DNA of 64,000 bases from DASQPA01 sp963757335 (GTDB taxonomy: Bacteria; Acidobacteriota; Thermoanaerobaculia; Multivoradales; UBA5704): the NCBI GenBank assembly GCA_963757335.1, contig CAVWRJ010000008.1, positions 62,001-126,000 on the forward strand. The letters run 5' to 3'. Of the stretch, positions 19,250 through 32,359 are shown piece by piece. Numbering within the stretch: the first letter of the stretch is position 1; each line of letters opens with the position of its first letter. Below the pieces are notes generated by a model, which was given only the letters and a program-made list of their open reading frames with translations, was not told the DNA's origin and did no database searches. A program made the translations under genes and the position numbers.

Positions 19250-19340
19250 TGTAGAGCGCCACGCCAGACTTGAGCTAAGGCGACACCAAGCTTACGACCT
19301 GGTGAGCCATGGGCGATGCTTCCGGTAGGGAGGGTCGTGC

Positions 19341-20611
19341 ATGGCGCCCAAGCTAAGTCTGGAGGCACGCATGACGATCATCGAGTTGCTGCGGCGGGGC
19401 TGGTCGCGAGTGGCGATCGCCAAGTCGCTGGGAGTCACGGAGGGTTCGGTCCGCTATCACGATCGCCGTCGCCAAGAAGGCAAGAGCGACGGTCGGGTGG
19501 GCCGGCAGCAGCACCGTTTAGCGGCGTTGTCGACGGAAGTAGAAGCATGGCTGTCGGCGGAGGCGAGCCGGCGAGAGCGATTGAATCTTGGGGCGTTGAA
19601 GGAATACTGGTGGTCGAGCACGGCTAAACAGGAAGTTTGCGATCGGTGCAGCGTTACTTCCGAGCTCACCATGCGCCGCCGCGCTTACGAGCTCGGCGGC
19701 GGGTGGAGACACCGGCAGGCGCCCAGGGCCAGGCGGACTGGGCTTTCTTTTCGGAGGTCGTGGTAGCTCGGCGAGCCGTGGATTTGCTGGGCTTCCATCT
19801 TCAGCTGTCCTGGTCACGCTTCGCTGCTCTGGTATGGGCTCTGCGCAAAGATCAGTTGTCCTGGCAGGAAGCGCACATCGCGGCGTTGACGCGGCTGGGC
19901 GGCGTTCCCGCCTGCATCCGGGTGGACAACGAGAAGACGGCGGTAGTGCGGGGAGCCGGTGCCTGGGGTGAGCACAATCCGGCGTACGAGCGGTTCGCCC
20001 AACGGGCTCGTTTCCACATCGACCTCTGCCCGCCGCGGGCCCCAGAGGCCAAGGGCAAGATCGAACGGCGGATTCGCGACCATCGGCACTGGCTCGATCC
20101 GCGATGCCGCGAGTGGGACAGCCTGGAGGAGCTCCAGGTTTGGACGGATGGACAGGTGCGATGTCGCGCCGAGCGTCGCCAGTGCCCGTCTACCGGCGGC
20201 TCCGTGCTCGAGGCGTGGGAGCAGGAGCGGCCGCTCCTGGGCGAGCTCGTGGCCCTACCTCGCCCCTTCGACGTGGTGGTCCGCCGCCGAGTGGCCCACG
20301 ACTGTACGGTTCATTTCGAGGGGCGTGCCTACTCGGTTCCCTTCGCACTGCTGGAGAGGGAGGTGGAGATCTACGGCTGCTCCGGCGAAGTGGAGATCCG
20401 CCACGAGGGAGATTTGGTGGCGACCCACCCCCGTGGTACGCCGGAGCTCCTCGTCCTCAACCCGGCTCATTTCGAGGGCGAGCCGACCGACCGGGTGCTG
20501 CCGCCAACTCCCTTGGGGCGGATGGGCCAGCGGTTGGCGGAAATCGCCGCGATGGAGCCAGAGAAACGGCCCCTCGACCTCTACGCGGCGTGTGCGGAGG
20601 TGGCACGATGA
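19341..20611 (+). pseudogene. istA: IS21 transposase IstA, disrupted
   Basis: The N-terminal helix-turn-helix part (LSLEARMTIIELLRRGWSR) reads from 19341. The DDE core reads in another frame from about 19637: ADWAFF with the first Asp, IRVDNEKTAV with the second, and APEAKGKIERRIR with the Glu. Between them, near 19600-19630, there is a single-base shift and a TAA where family members have a Tyr codon. Two lesions make this more likely genuine decay than one read error. The stop overlaps the istB start. Confidence 0.85.
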
Positions 20612-21384
20612 GCGCTGCGAAGCCTCGCGTCGACCTCGACATCACCCGGGAACGGCTGCAGCGACTGGGCCTGGTCCATGCCGCCGAACAACTCGGCGAG
20701 CGGGTTACCGCCGCCGTCAAGGAGACTTTTTCCCCTCATCGTTTCCTCGACGAGCTGCTCGACGCCGAGCTTTGCGCCCGCGAAGAACGACGCGTGCGAA
20801 CCGCCTTGCGCCTCTCGGGGCTACCGCTCGGCCAGACTCTCGCCAACTTTGACTTCAGTTTCCAGCCGTCGGTGGATAGGAGCCGTATCGAGACCCTGGC
20901 CACCTGCGCCTGGATCCGCGAGGGCTTCACGCTTCTGCTCCAGGGACCGCCCGGTGTCGGCAAGACCCACCTCGCCGTCGCTTTGGGGGTCAAGGCCGTG
21001 GAGAACGGCTTCTCGGTGGCCTTCTTTCGCCTCGAAGAGCTGCTGCTGGCCCTCAAACGGGACGGCGACCTACCAGCGTCTCGGCTGCGCCGACGCAAGC
21101 ACAACAACGTCTCTCTGGTCATCGTCGACGAGGTGGGGTTCGAGGTGATGAGCCGGCAAGAAGCCAGTCTCTTCTTCCGTCTGGTGAGCTACCGCTACGG
21201 TCGGGGCAGCCTCCTGATCACCACCAATAAGGGGATTCGGGATTGGCCCGAGGTACTCGCTGGAGACGAGATCCTGGCGACCGCGATCCTCGATCGGCTG
21301 CTCCACCACAGCCATGTCCTCAACATCAAAGGCCGGAGTTACCGGCTGCGCGATCTCGAGCGGGCAGTGGAGCGGGCGGAGTGA
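20608..21384 (+). CDS. istB: IS21 transposition helper ATPase IstB
   Basis: 258 aa. It has a DnaA/DnaC-like AAA+ core with Walker A GPPGVGKTHLAVAL and Walker B LVIVDEVGFE, the STTNK-like sensor LITTNKG, and the C-terminal HHSHVLNIKGRSYRL typical of IstB. It is a DNA-dependent ATPase that assists IstA target capture. The ATGA overlap with istA shows coupling. It appears intact although its partner is not. Confidence 0.93.
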   Translation: MSAAKPRVDLDITRERLQRLGLVHAAEQLGERVTAAVKETFSPHRFLDELLDAELCAREERRVRTALRLSGLPLGQTLANFDFSFQPSVDRSRIETLATCAWIREGFTLLLQGPPGVGKTHLAVALGVKAVENGFSVAFFRLEELLLALKRDGDLPASRLRRRKHNNVSLVIVDEVGFEVMSRQEASLFFRLVSYRYGRGSLLITTNKGIRDWPEVLAGDEILATAILDRLLHHSHVLNIKGRSYRLRDLERAVERAE

Positions 21385-21600
21385 TCGAGCAGCTCGCCCA
21401 TCTGGCGATTCGGCCGCCCTGGGAGGGGCTCCGGCCTGCCCCCACCCCAACCCCCGGCCTCCGCCCCTCCCAGGGCCGAGGAGCCTCTATGCCTCCCCCT
21501 ACGGTCTTCCCCCGGGGACCGCCGGCCACCCCCTAATACCCCCGACACCCTCGGAACAGTAGGTGTCGCCTTAGCTCGTAAAGGTAGGTGTCGCTTGACA

Positions 21601-21841
21601 GACGACCTCGTGCGTCGGTCGCTTCTGAGCGACCTGGAAGAGACGGTGCAGGTGGTCTACGTCTCGCCCTTGAGGCGCTCTCGAACAACATCGAGAAGAA
21701 CCTCTGGAGCCGCTCTCGGAGATCGAGCGGGAGTTGGCGGCCCTGAGTCTTCCGGCGGCCGGGATCCGCACCCTGGTGCGGACCGGGTACACCCTGCCTC
21801 GGTTCGGGCGGCCATGGTGAAGCGGCCGCCTCACATCCTCG
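21601..21841 (+). pseudogene. lhr: Second part of the truncated lhr copy
   Basis: It resumes at the right target-site copy GACGAC and follows the intact gene 23386-23632 closely at the nucleotide level (EETVQVVYVSPL; IRTLVRTG), with several indels that destroy the frame. Similarity stops abruptly at 21841, within the codons for PPHIL. The downstream 50 bp to the next gene are unrelated. Confidence 0.85.
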
Positions 21842-21893
21842 ACAATTGCCGTCAGGGCGTCTGCGGCACCGGTGAGAAAGGTGTAGGGTAGCA

Positions 21894-22964
21894 ATGAGGA
21901 AAACCGCCTTCGTCCTGATGTCATTTAGCGCAGAGTTTGAGGCCGCGTACAAGTTTTTTATTAAACCAGCGCTTGAAGGGGTTGGCTTTGAGATAGCTCG
22001 CGCAGACGATATTCTTAATCAGAGAAACATTATGCAAGACATAATTTCCGGAATAGTTACTGCGGATCTGATAGTGGCGGATCTGACGGGCTCAAATCCA
22101 AATGTTTTCTATGAGTTGGGAATAGCGCATGCGCTTGAGAAGCCCACGATTCTCTTGACTCAATCCGTTGAGGAACTGCCTTTTGACCTGCGATCGTACC
22201 GTGTCTTGGCTTATCAAACTCATTTCGCAAAGATCGAGGATGCCCAAAACGATTTGGCGCGCTTAGCGAAGGGTGCATACGAGGGGACTACCCTCTTTGG
22301 CAATCCGGTTATAGATTTTCGCGCAAAGTCTCCGCAATCCTTCTTGAGTCCTTCGACTCCTTCAGTTTCCGATCTGGCGCGTATCAAGCCAGTGGACGAT
22401 CGGGGCTTTATCGACCACTTGATCGATGTGCAGGAGGGCTACAGTCAGATCGCTAAACTTATAGAGCTATCTACGCAGGCGGCAGTAGCACTCACGCCCA
22501 AGGCCACAGAGCTAGCGAGTGGCATAGAGAAGGCTAGGGAGACAGGAGGCCAACTTGCAACCTCTCAGATCCGCTTTTTATGTGAGAGGTATGCTTCTTA
22601 CGTTGAAGCGTACACGGCTGAGCTACAGCAGGTGAATGATCAATATGAAAATATATCAGACCACATTCAGGACAGTCTAGAGTTTGTTATGCGTAGTCAG
22701 CGTGAATCGCAAACGGCTCCTGATGATCAAACGCGGTCTTTTCTCGACATCATGAAGTCTACTCGGGCTAGCATTTACCTAGCCAGGAAAGCATATATGG
22801 GTGCACGCGAGAGTATGAGTGGCACGCTCGGCTTTGAGCGGACTATTCGCAGGAGTGGGCTAGCAGCCATGGCGGAAATCGACCGACTAATATCGAATTT
22901 CTCGAAGACGATTTCTTCGATTGATAGAGCGATCGAAGCCGCTGGGGGAGATTTGGCAGAGTAG
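21894..22964 (+). CDS. Predicted nucleotide-processing (NDT/TIR-like fold) protein with helical C-terminal domain
   Basis: 356 aa. The first 130 residues read TAFVLMSFSAEFEAAY, GFEIARADDI, IVTADLIVADLTG, NPNVFYELGIAHAL and KPTILLTQ. This is the pattern of the nucleoside-2-deoxyribosyltransferase / TIR-like group, whose conserved Glu in FYELG is a candidate catalytic residue. The remaining 220 residues are mainly helical with no family I recognise. Low GC compared with neighbours and its place between two lhr copies indicate horizontal arrival. Such domains are common in antiphage effectors that act on NAD or nucleotides, but no partner is visible, so that role is inference. Confidence 0.72.
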   Translation: MRKTAFVLMSFSAEFEAAYKFFIKPALEGVGFEIARADDILNQRNIMQDIISGIVTADLIVADLTGSNPNVFYELGIAHALEKPTILLTQSVEELPFDLRSYRVLAYQTHFAKIEDAQNDLARLAKGAYEGTTLFGNPVIDFRAKSPQSFLSPSTPSVSDLARIKPVDDRGFIDHLIDVQEGYSQIAKLIELSTQAAVALTPKATELASGIEKARETGGQLATSQIRFLCERYASYVEAYTAELQQVNDQYENISDHIQDSLEFVMRSQRESQTAPDDQTRSFLDIMKSTRASIYLARKAYMGARESMSGTLGFERTIRRSGLAAMAEIDRLISNFSKTISSIDRAIEAAGGDLAE

Positions 22965-23166
22965 AGCTAGGCCAATGAGGTGGCTGCGTGTAAGGGAATG
23001 ACGTTGCCCAACGGAGGCCCTGTTCGGCACCGCTCTCTCCTTGGCAGGAGTGAACCAACTCGGCTGCGGACGGCGCTGTAGGTTGGACTGGCCACCACAG
23101 TTCACGAGGACGGCGGGTTTCAGGCGGGCTCCCGGAATGACTTCGGCCTCCCTGTTTGTTATCCTC

Positions 23167-23188
23167 TAGGGAGACTACCGTCTCCCTA
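23167..23188 (+). promoter_or_regulatory. Inverted repeat just upstream of lhr
   Basis: TAGGGAGAC-TACC-GTCTCCCTA is a perfect 9-bp inverted repeat 9 nt before the lhr ATG, preceded by a TATCCT that could serve as a -10 box. An 8-bp version is kept in the truncated copy at about 19039-19058. It may be an operator or an mRNA hairpin occluding the ribosome site. Confidence 0.5.
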
Positions 23189-23197
23189 CCGCTACCC

Positions 23198-27607
<4,410 letters not shown>

Positions 27608-27626
27608 GCGTAGGCGACGATCTTTC

Positions 27627-28408
27627 CTACCGTCGTCCGCGCAAGCGAGCCAACTCAGCCTCTGCCGCGTCGGCCCGCTGACGCTCCGCATCGGCCCGCT
27701 GGCACTCCGCGTCGGCCCGCTAGTTCCGCATCCGCCCGCTGACGTTCCGTTTCGGCCTGCTCCTCCGTCGTCGGCACCAGGGTCCCGTCGGCGCGGAAGA
27801 GCCGAACCCAGTCGTGCTTCCTTCCCACCGCGACACCCTGCCAGGCACCGAGGTAGATCTCCAACTGTTCGCTCCAAAGCCGCCCCTGCGCATCGGGCAG
27901 GATCGGCCGATAGGAGCGGCCTGACAGGCGATACCCTTCCAGCTTCCCCGTCTCCGGATGGATCGGCCAGGTAGTACTCCGCCGTGCCGAAGACCCGGGC
28001 GTAGAGATCCTTCTTCTCGGTGCGGTCCTTCTGGGCCGTGGAGGGGGACAGCAGCTCGACGATGACGTCCGGCAGCCGCCCGCCCTCCTCCCAGGAGATC
28101 CAGGCCTTGCGCTCGCGCTCCGGGTCGACACCGCCCACCCAGAAGACATCCGGTCCCCGGAAGGCGCGCTGCTTCAGGCCTTTTTTCTCCTCCTCCGAGA
28201 CCTCGCGCGCCTGTTCCACGGAGTAGTAGACGAACATATTGCCGCCGACATAGAAGTCGGTCCTGCCGCGCTCCACCATGACCAGGCGGATCAACTCCCG
28301 CAGGAGGGGAAACTCCAAGCTGTGCCACTCGGTCTCCAAAGGCACTCCGTCGTCGTAGACGAGCTCGAAGGGCAGAGGCGCGAACGCCGCGAAGGCTGGC
28401 TGGCTCAT
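27627..28408 (-). pseudogene. Uma2-family (DUF820) PD-(D/E)XK nuclease, frameshifted
   Basis: From ATG 28408 the frame gives a Uma2 protein through PDVIVELLSPSTAQKDRTEKKDLYARVFGTAEYYL (split here), with the D, E...K catalytic pattern. It then shifts at about 27965 into IHPETGKLEGYRLSG and GRLWSEQLEIYLGAW. A second shift near 27720 is needed to read the Glu/Arg-rich tail, which is built from near-repeats of QRADAE and ends at 27627. Uma2 proteins are widespread predicted nucleases of unknown role. The tail DNA consists of imperfect tandem repeats of about 20 bp. Confidence 0.8.
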
Positions 28409-28534
28409 GGCGTGCTCCCTTACGGAGTCGTTCTTGGCGAGAACTTTATGCCGCATCGCCGTAAAGAGAAGGGGAAAGGAGCCCCTTTCTGGAGGAAAGG
28501 ATAGCACGAGGGTCTTGGGGCGTCGGGACTCCCT

Positions 28535-29029
28535 TCAGTCCTCCCAGCGCTCGCCAGCCGCCAGGAGTGCGGTACGGATGACCCCTGCATCCAGCCGGAA
28601 TCCGAGGGTCTGAAGGGAGCGAATGACTTGCGAGGCGGAGGGGATCAACCCGGCCCGCTTCGCTCTTAGGACAGCTCCGAGCGTACCGATGATCGGCACA
28701 TCCAGAGCGCGAGCGCAACTTCTTGCCGCCGCATCGTCCAGTACGGCCCGACAGCCTGGCCTCTCCAGCACGAGCGCCAGGACCGCCGATTCACCGGCTC
28801 CGAGACTCCATTCAAGGACTGCGGCGGGGATCTCTCGGGGAGATGCACGCTCACCCCAACCGCTTTCTAAGGCCTTGCGGGCTGGATCGGCGAGCGCGCC
28901 TGCCAGTATCTCGGCAGTGACTGCGTCTGGAATCAGGAGTTCGGTCGTTAGCCGAGTAAGAAGATCGAGATGACCGATCCTGGCCAGTGAGATGATGGGC
29001 GAGGCATCGGCGATCCAGGTTTCACTCAC
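28535..29029 (-). CDS. DUF3368-type PIN-like toxin
   Basis: 164 aa from a GTG at 29029. It begins WIADASPIISLARIGHLDLL, as in DUF3368 proteins related to PIN-domain ribonucleases, with acidic residues in GAGESAVLALVLE and LDDAAARSCARAL. The open frame extends further 5' but only as antisense of the antitoxin. The 8-bp overlap with the upstream UPF0175 gene is the classic antitoxin-toxin arrangement. Predicted to cleave RNA when unneutralised. Confidence 0.85.
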   Translation of the reverse strand: MSETWIADASPIISLARIGHLDLLTRLTTELLIPDAVTAEILAGALADPARKALESGWGERASPREIPAAVLEWSLGAGESAVLALVLERPGCRAVLDDAAARSCARALDVPIIGTLGAVLRAKRAGLIPSASQVIRSLQTLGFRLDAGVIRTALLAAGERWED

Positions 29030-29273
29030 CGCCGGCTTCCGCCAAGATCTCCTCTGCGCTGTACTGGAAGGGGGATACCCCGAAGCGCCCCAATGCATCA
29101 AGGAACTCGCCGCGGGAGACCCCGGCGATTTCGGCGGCACGGCCTTGCGAGACCAGCCTCAGCTCGAACCACTTCACGGCCGCGGCCAAGCGCATCTCGC
29201 GGGCGAAACCCGTAGGATCCTGGTGGAGAGAAGCAAGGGCGCCTTCAGGCACCTCGATCGTCATCCGAACCAT
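29022..29273 (-). CDS. UPF0175-family antitoxin
   Basis: 83 aa from ATG 29273; a GTG at 29282 is possible. It reads VRMTIEVPEGALASL, EMRLAAAVKWFELRL, SQGRAAEIAGVSRGEFLDAL (a helix-turn-helix-like segment) and FGVSPFQYSAEEIL, the standard UPF0175 layout. It would bind the DUF3368 toxin and its own promoter. The 21-bp repeat array begins close upstream. Confidence 0.87.
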   Translation of the reverse strand: MVRMTIEVPEGALASLHQDPTGFAREMRLAAAVKWFELRLVSQGRAAEIAGVSRGEFLDALGRFGVSPFQYSAEEILAEAGGE

Positions 29274-29329
29274 GGATCGCACTCTAACATGACGAGCAGA
29301 GCGAGTTACCCGGAGGTACAGACCCGCCT

Positions 29330-30265
29330 GTCGTCATTCCGACTTCCCCGGTTCGGCGCCCGTTTCGGGAATCCCATGGCAATGTCCCGGGACTCGGTCG
29401 CCGGACTTGAGAGCAAGGTAAGGGGACAGCGTCTCTCGCGTCCAAGACTCAGGTCTAGACCGCCGGCCGCCGCCCTGTCGTACCCCCATCTGGGGGTGTG
29501 CTCCGCACCCTCTCTCTCTTTGTCCCCCCACCGAGAGTCGACGTCCGCAAACTCCGTTTCGACTTCCCCTCGTTTCTGCTCCCGCTCCGCAAACTTGGTG
29601 ACTCTGTCCAGGGACTGCGCTTTGCGGTCGGCGGACTCGATTGCAAGATAGGGAGACAACGTCTTCCAGATCTGGACTCGGCTCCGGTGCCGCGCCGTCG
29701 ATATCGAGCACCGGGACTGAGATGTCGAGCGCCGGGACCGAGACTCAGAGTCCCCGGACGTAAGGCCCGCGTTCAGGAACGTAGAGTCGCCGTCCCGTCC
29801 CCACGGTTGGACTCCAGGGTTTAAGACCGTCGTACCGGGGCTGCGATCTCAAGTCCCGGCACTGCGACCCAAAGTCTTGGGCCGGAGACTCAACGCCCCG
29901 CGACCCCGACCGCGATCCCGGCACCGCGACCCTCGGCGGGGGGACGGCGATTCGTCGTCCCGGTATCACGATGTCGAGTCCGGGGACCACAACCCAGAGT
30001 CGCGGGGCGACAGCCTTTATCCCTGACGGAGCACCGAAGTCCCGGGACTATGAACTTAAGTCCCGGCGCTCCGTCTTCGAGTCCCGGTCCCGAGACCCTC
30101 AATCGCGGCGCCGAAGGCTTTGTCCCGGTCTCTGTCGTCAAGTCTCGATCCCGAGAGCCGAGATAGCGGCGCTCAGAAACGATGTCCGGGGAGTCTGTCT
30201 TTGAGTCGGGGTACCGAGACCTGCGATCGTGGTGCCGAAAGCATGGTCCCGGGACTTTGTGATGG
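29330..30265. repeat. Decayed 21-bp tandem repeat array (minisatellite), about 0.9 kb
   Basis: A (A/G)AGTCCCGG-like core recurs in phase. Cores begin at 29832, 29853, 29874, 29915, 29957, 29978, 29999, 30019, 30039, 30060, 30081, 30102, 30122, 30142, 30163, 30184, 30205, 30226 and 30246, i.e. steps of 20-21 or multiples. The 5' part is more diverged but gives the same seven-codon periodicity in several frames. There is no credible gene: all frames are low-complexity with stops. Many units contain CCCGGGAC-type palindromes. Confidence 0.82.
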
Positions 30266-30341
30266 GAGCCCCCGATGGACCCGCCGACCCGCTCGCGTAA
30301 GTACGTTGGTCGTCGCGCGGATCTCGGGGTAAACTTAAGCC

Positions 30342-30553
30342 ATGAAGAGCACTGCCCAGCTAGAAAGGAAATTCTGAGCCTCCCTCCCGAGGAGCGGGCG
30401 TACTTGGCGTTGGCAGCGTGGGAGAGCCTTGAGGCCGATCCGGCTTTTGCGGCGGATCGCACGCTCGATCCTGAAGGTATCGCGCTAGCTTTGGAGCGAG
30501 ACGCCGAGATCGAATCCGGTTCGTGTGGCCCAACGGCGGACGATCACCGATAG
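30342..30553 (+). pseudogene. Addiction-module antitoxin (TIGR02574/Unstab_antitox-like), frameshifted
   Basis: The ATG at 30342 starts MKSTAQLERK and hits a TGA after 11 codons. One extra G near 30367 would give LEREILSLPPEERAYLALAA, the hallmark of this antitoxin family, reading on to 30553. A homopolymer indel is therefore likely. The corrected product is 70 aa, with the usual C-terminal toxin-binding part partly diverged. No toxin follows. Confidence 0.7.
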
Positions 30554-30563
30554 TGGAAGGAAC

Positions 30564-31429
30564 ATGATGCGAACAACGGTGTGTGCCGCAATTGCCTTTA
30601 TCTCTCTGATGGCCTGCTCGGTCGCCTCACAGAGGTAAATAAGGTCGTGAATATCTGGCCGGGCGTAGCGCCGGGTTCCGAGAAATGGACCCACAAGGAG
30701 AGGACTGCGGAGAACACTCCTCTTGGGACTGTGGTCTTCAACGTGGTCACTCCGACGTTGACGGCTTACCTTCCGGAGCGCACCCAGGCGACGGGAACCG
30801 GTGTCATCATCGCTCCTGGCGGCGCTTTCGTTGCACTGGCCATCGATCTCGAAGGGAACAATGTCGCGCGCTGGCTTCAGGCAAAAGGCATCGCCGCGTT
30901 CGTGCTCAAGTATCGGCTCCTGGAAAAGCGCCAGGAAGGCATTCCGGAGATGAACATGGACGAGGTCGGTAAGTATGGCATTGCAGATGGAATTCAGGCC
31001 CTCAAAGTGGTTCGGCAGCATGCGGCGGAATGGGGCCTCTCTCCCGACAGGATCGGTTTCATGGGCTTCTCGGCTGGAGCCATGGTCGCCAGCGGCTCCC
31101 TGCTCCAGACGGACGCCGCGGCGCGTCCGAGCTTCGCTGCGATGATCTATGGGGGTCCCTTCGGCGTCATGCCCGCCATTCCGGCAAAGCTGCCCCCCAT
31201 GTTTCTAGCGTGGGCGCAAGACGACACAGTGGCGCGCGAGCCCATCGTCAAATTTTATCAAGCGCTCACCTCAGCGGGCCATAAACCCGAGGCCCACATT
31301 TTCAGCGCCGGCGGCCATGGCTTCGGCCTGCGAAAGCAGGGCACCAGCAGCGATCATTGGATCGATGCATTCTATGACTGGTTGGAAGCGCAGGGACTCA
31401 CCAAGCGGGCAGGAAAATCCGGTCGCTGA
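30564..31429 (+). CDS. Alpha/beta hydrolase (acetyl-xylan esterase-like), lipoprotein, one frame break near 30635
   Basis: ATG 30564 follows GGAAGG and encodes a lipoprotein signal (ISLMACSVAS; Cys acceptor) that runs out of frame after about 23 codons. A one-base deletion near 30635 separates it from the hydrolase frame, which otherwise could only start at a GTG (30581). The body shows the oxyanion motif IIAPGGAF, nucleophile GFMGFSAGAM, Asp in WAQDDTV and His in GGHGFGL, matching BD-FAE/dienelactone-type esterases. It probably deacylates carbohydrates in the periplasm. Confidence 0.82.
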
Positions 31430-31515
31430 CCGGCTGATCACGAACGGCATCGAAACACCATCCAGGGCGTTCGGCTTGGCTGTTGCTCTACCGCAGAGGC
31501 GAAAGGAGGACGAGG

Positions 31516-32040
31516 GTGGATTTCGATCTCGCTGAGACACTCGACATTCTGGAGCGCACGCCATCTGTGGTGGGCACCCTTCTCCGTGGCACCAGCCCTT
31601 CTTGGTATACGGCCAACGAAGGTCCCGATACGTGGAGTGCGTTCGACATCGTGGGCCATCTCATCCATGGCGAGGAGACGGACTGGGTTCCTCGGGCTCG
31701 GATCATTCTGGAGCATGGTGACACCCAGCCGTTTGAGCCGTTTGACCGCTTCGCACAGTTCAGCCGGTTCCCCGGCTGGTCCCTGGACCAACTCCTCGAC
31801 CAGTTCACGCACCTTCGTCTGGCCAACCTCAAGATCGTCAAAGACTGGCGCCTGACGGCCACTCAGTTGGCCCTCCCGGGCCGACACCCCGAACTCGGCT
31901 CGGTCAGCCTGCGACAGCTCCTGGCGACCTGGGCCGTACACGACCTCAACCACATTGCCCAGATCGCTCGCGTCATGGCGAAGCAGTACAGCAACGAGGT
32001 CGGTGCCTGGCGGGCCTATCTCTCCATCCTCAGCCGCTAG
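31516..32040 (+). CDS. DinB-family protein
   Basis: 174 aa from a GTG with AAAGGAGGA 6 nt upstream. It is a four-helix DinB_2 fold with metal-ligand histidines in IVGHLIHGEETDW and the C-terminal HDLNHIAQIARVM. Family members bind a divalent metal and include thiol-dependent transferases, but this one's substrate is unknown. It is followed by about 320 bp without a gene. Confidence 0.9.
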   Translation: MDFDLAETLDILERTPSVVGTLLRGTSPSWYTANEGPDTWSAFDIVGHLIHGEETDWVPRARIILEHGDTQPFEPFDRFAQFSRFPGWSLDQLLDQFTHLRLANLKIVKDWRLTATQLALPGRHPELGSVSLRQLLATWAVHDLNHIAQIARVMAKQYSNEVGAWRAYLSILSR

Positions 32041-32359
32041 CGTTGCGCCAAGCGGCTGGTCTGAGCACTGAGGGCCTAAAACAGAGAATCCTACCCCATA
32101 GACCAATTCCCATATTTATTTGGTCATCCGTTGAGACTGAGATTTGTATGTCTTGACGGGCTCTGCGGTATAATCAATCCTGGTCCAGGAGCCCGAGTAA
32201 GCGTCAGCATCTTCGCTAGCTGGTCTCGGCACGCCTCGATTGGCTTTGTGGCTTTTGGGGTAGAGGTAAGGCCTTCGCATGAAGGGCGTATGTGGGGCGC
32301 CGAGTAGGCTCAAGTTTGAAAGAAGCTGGAATCGTAGGCCATACATCGAGAGGGCTGTC
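32041..32359. other. Intergenic region without a gene
   Basis: AT-richer sequence with short open frames only; I see no RNA gene, repeat or convincing terminator. The promoter of the 32360 gene probably lies here. Confidence 0.5.

Larger units (their letters stand above)
19250..21600 (+). mobile_element. IS21-family insertion sequence, 2351 bp
   Basis: Both ends start TGT...; the two termini share the 16-bp inner repeat GAGCTAAGGCGACACC in inverted orientation, plus a degenerate outer AGCGxCAC. The element is flanked by the 6-bp direct repeat GACGAC (19244-19249 and 21601-21606) and carries istA and istB in the usual order with ATGA overlap. It sits inside a truncated lhr copy. About 215 bp between the istB stop and the right end hold no gene. 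Its transposase is broken, so the copy is probably immobile. Confidence 0.9.

Noticed and set aside
29330..30265. Possible CRISPR array
   Set aside because: Period is 21 bp with no distinct repeat/spacer alternation, units drift continuously, and there are no cas genes.
29890..30462. 190-codon minus-strand frame across the repeat array
   Set aside because: Its heptapeptide periodicity is the DNA repeat read in frame; similar frames exist on both strands.
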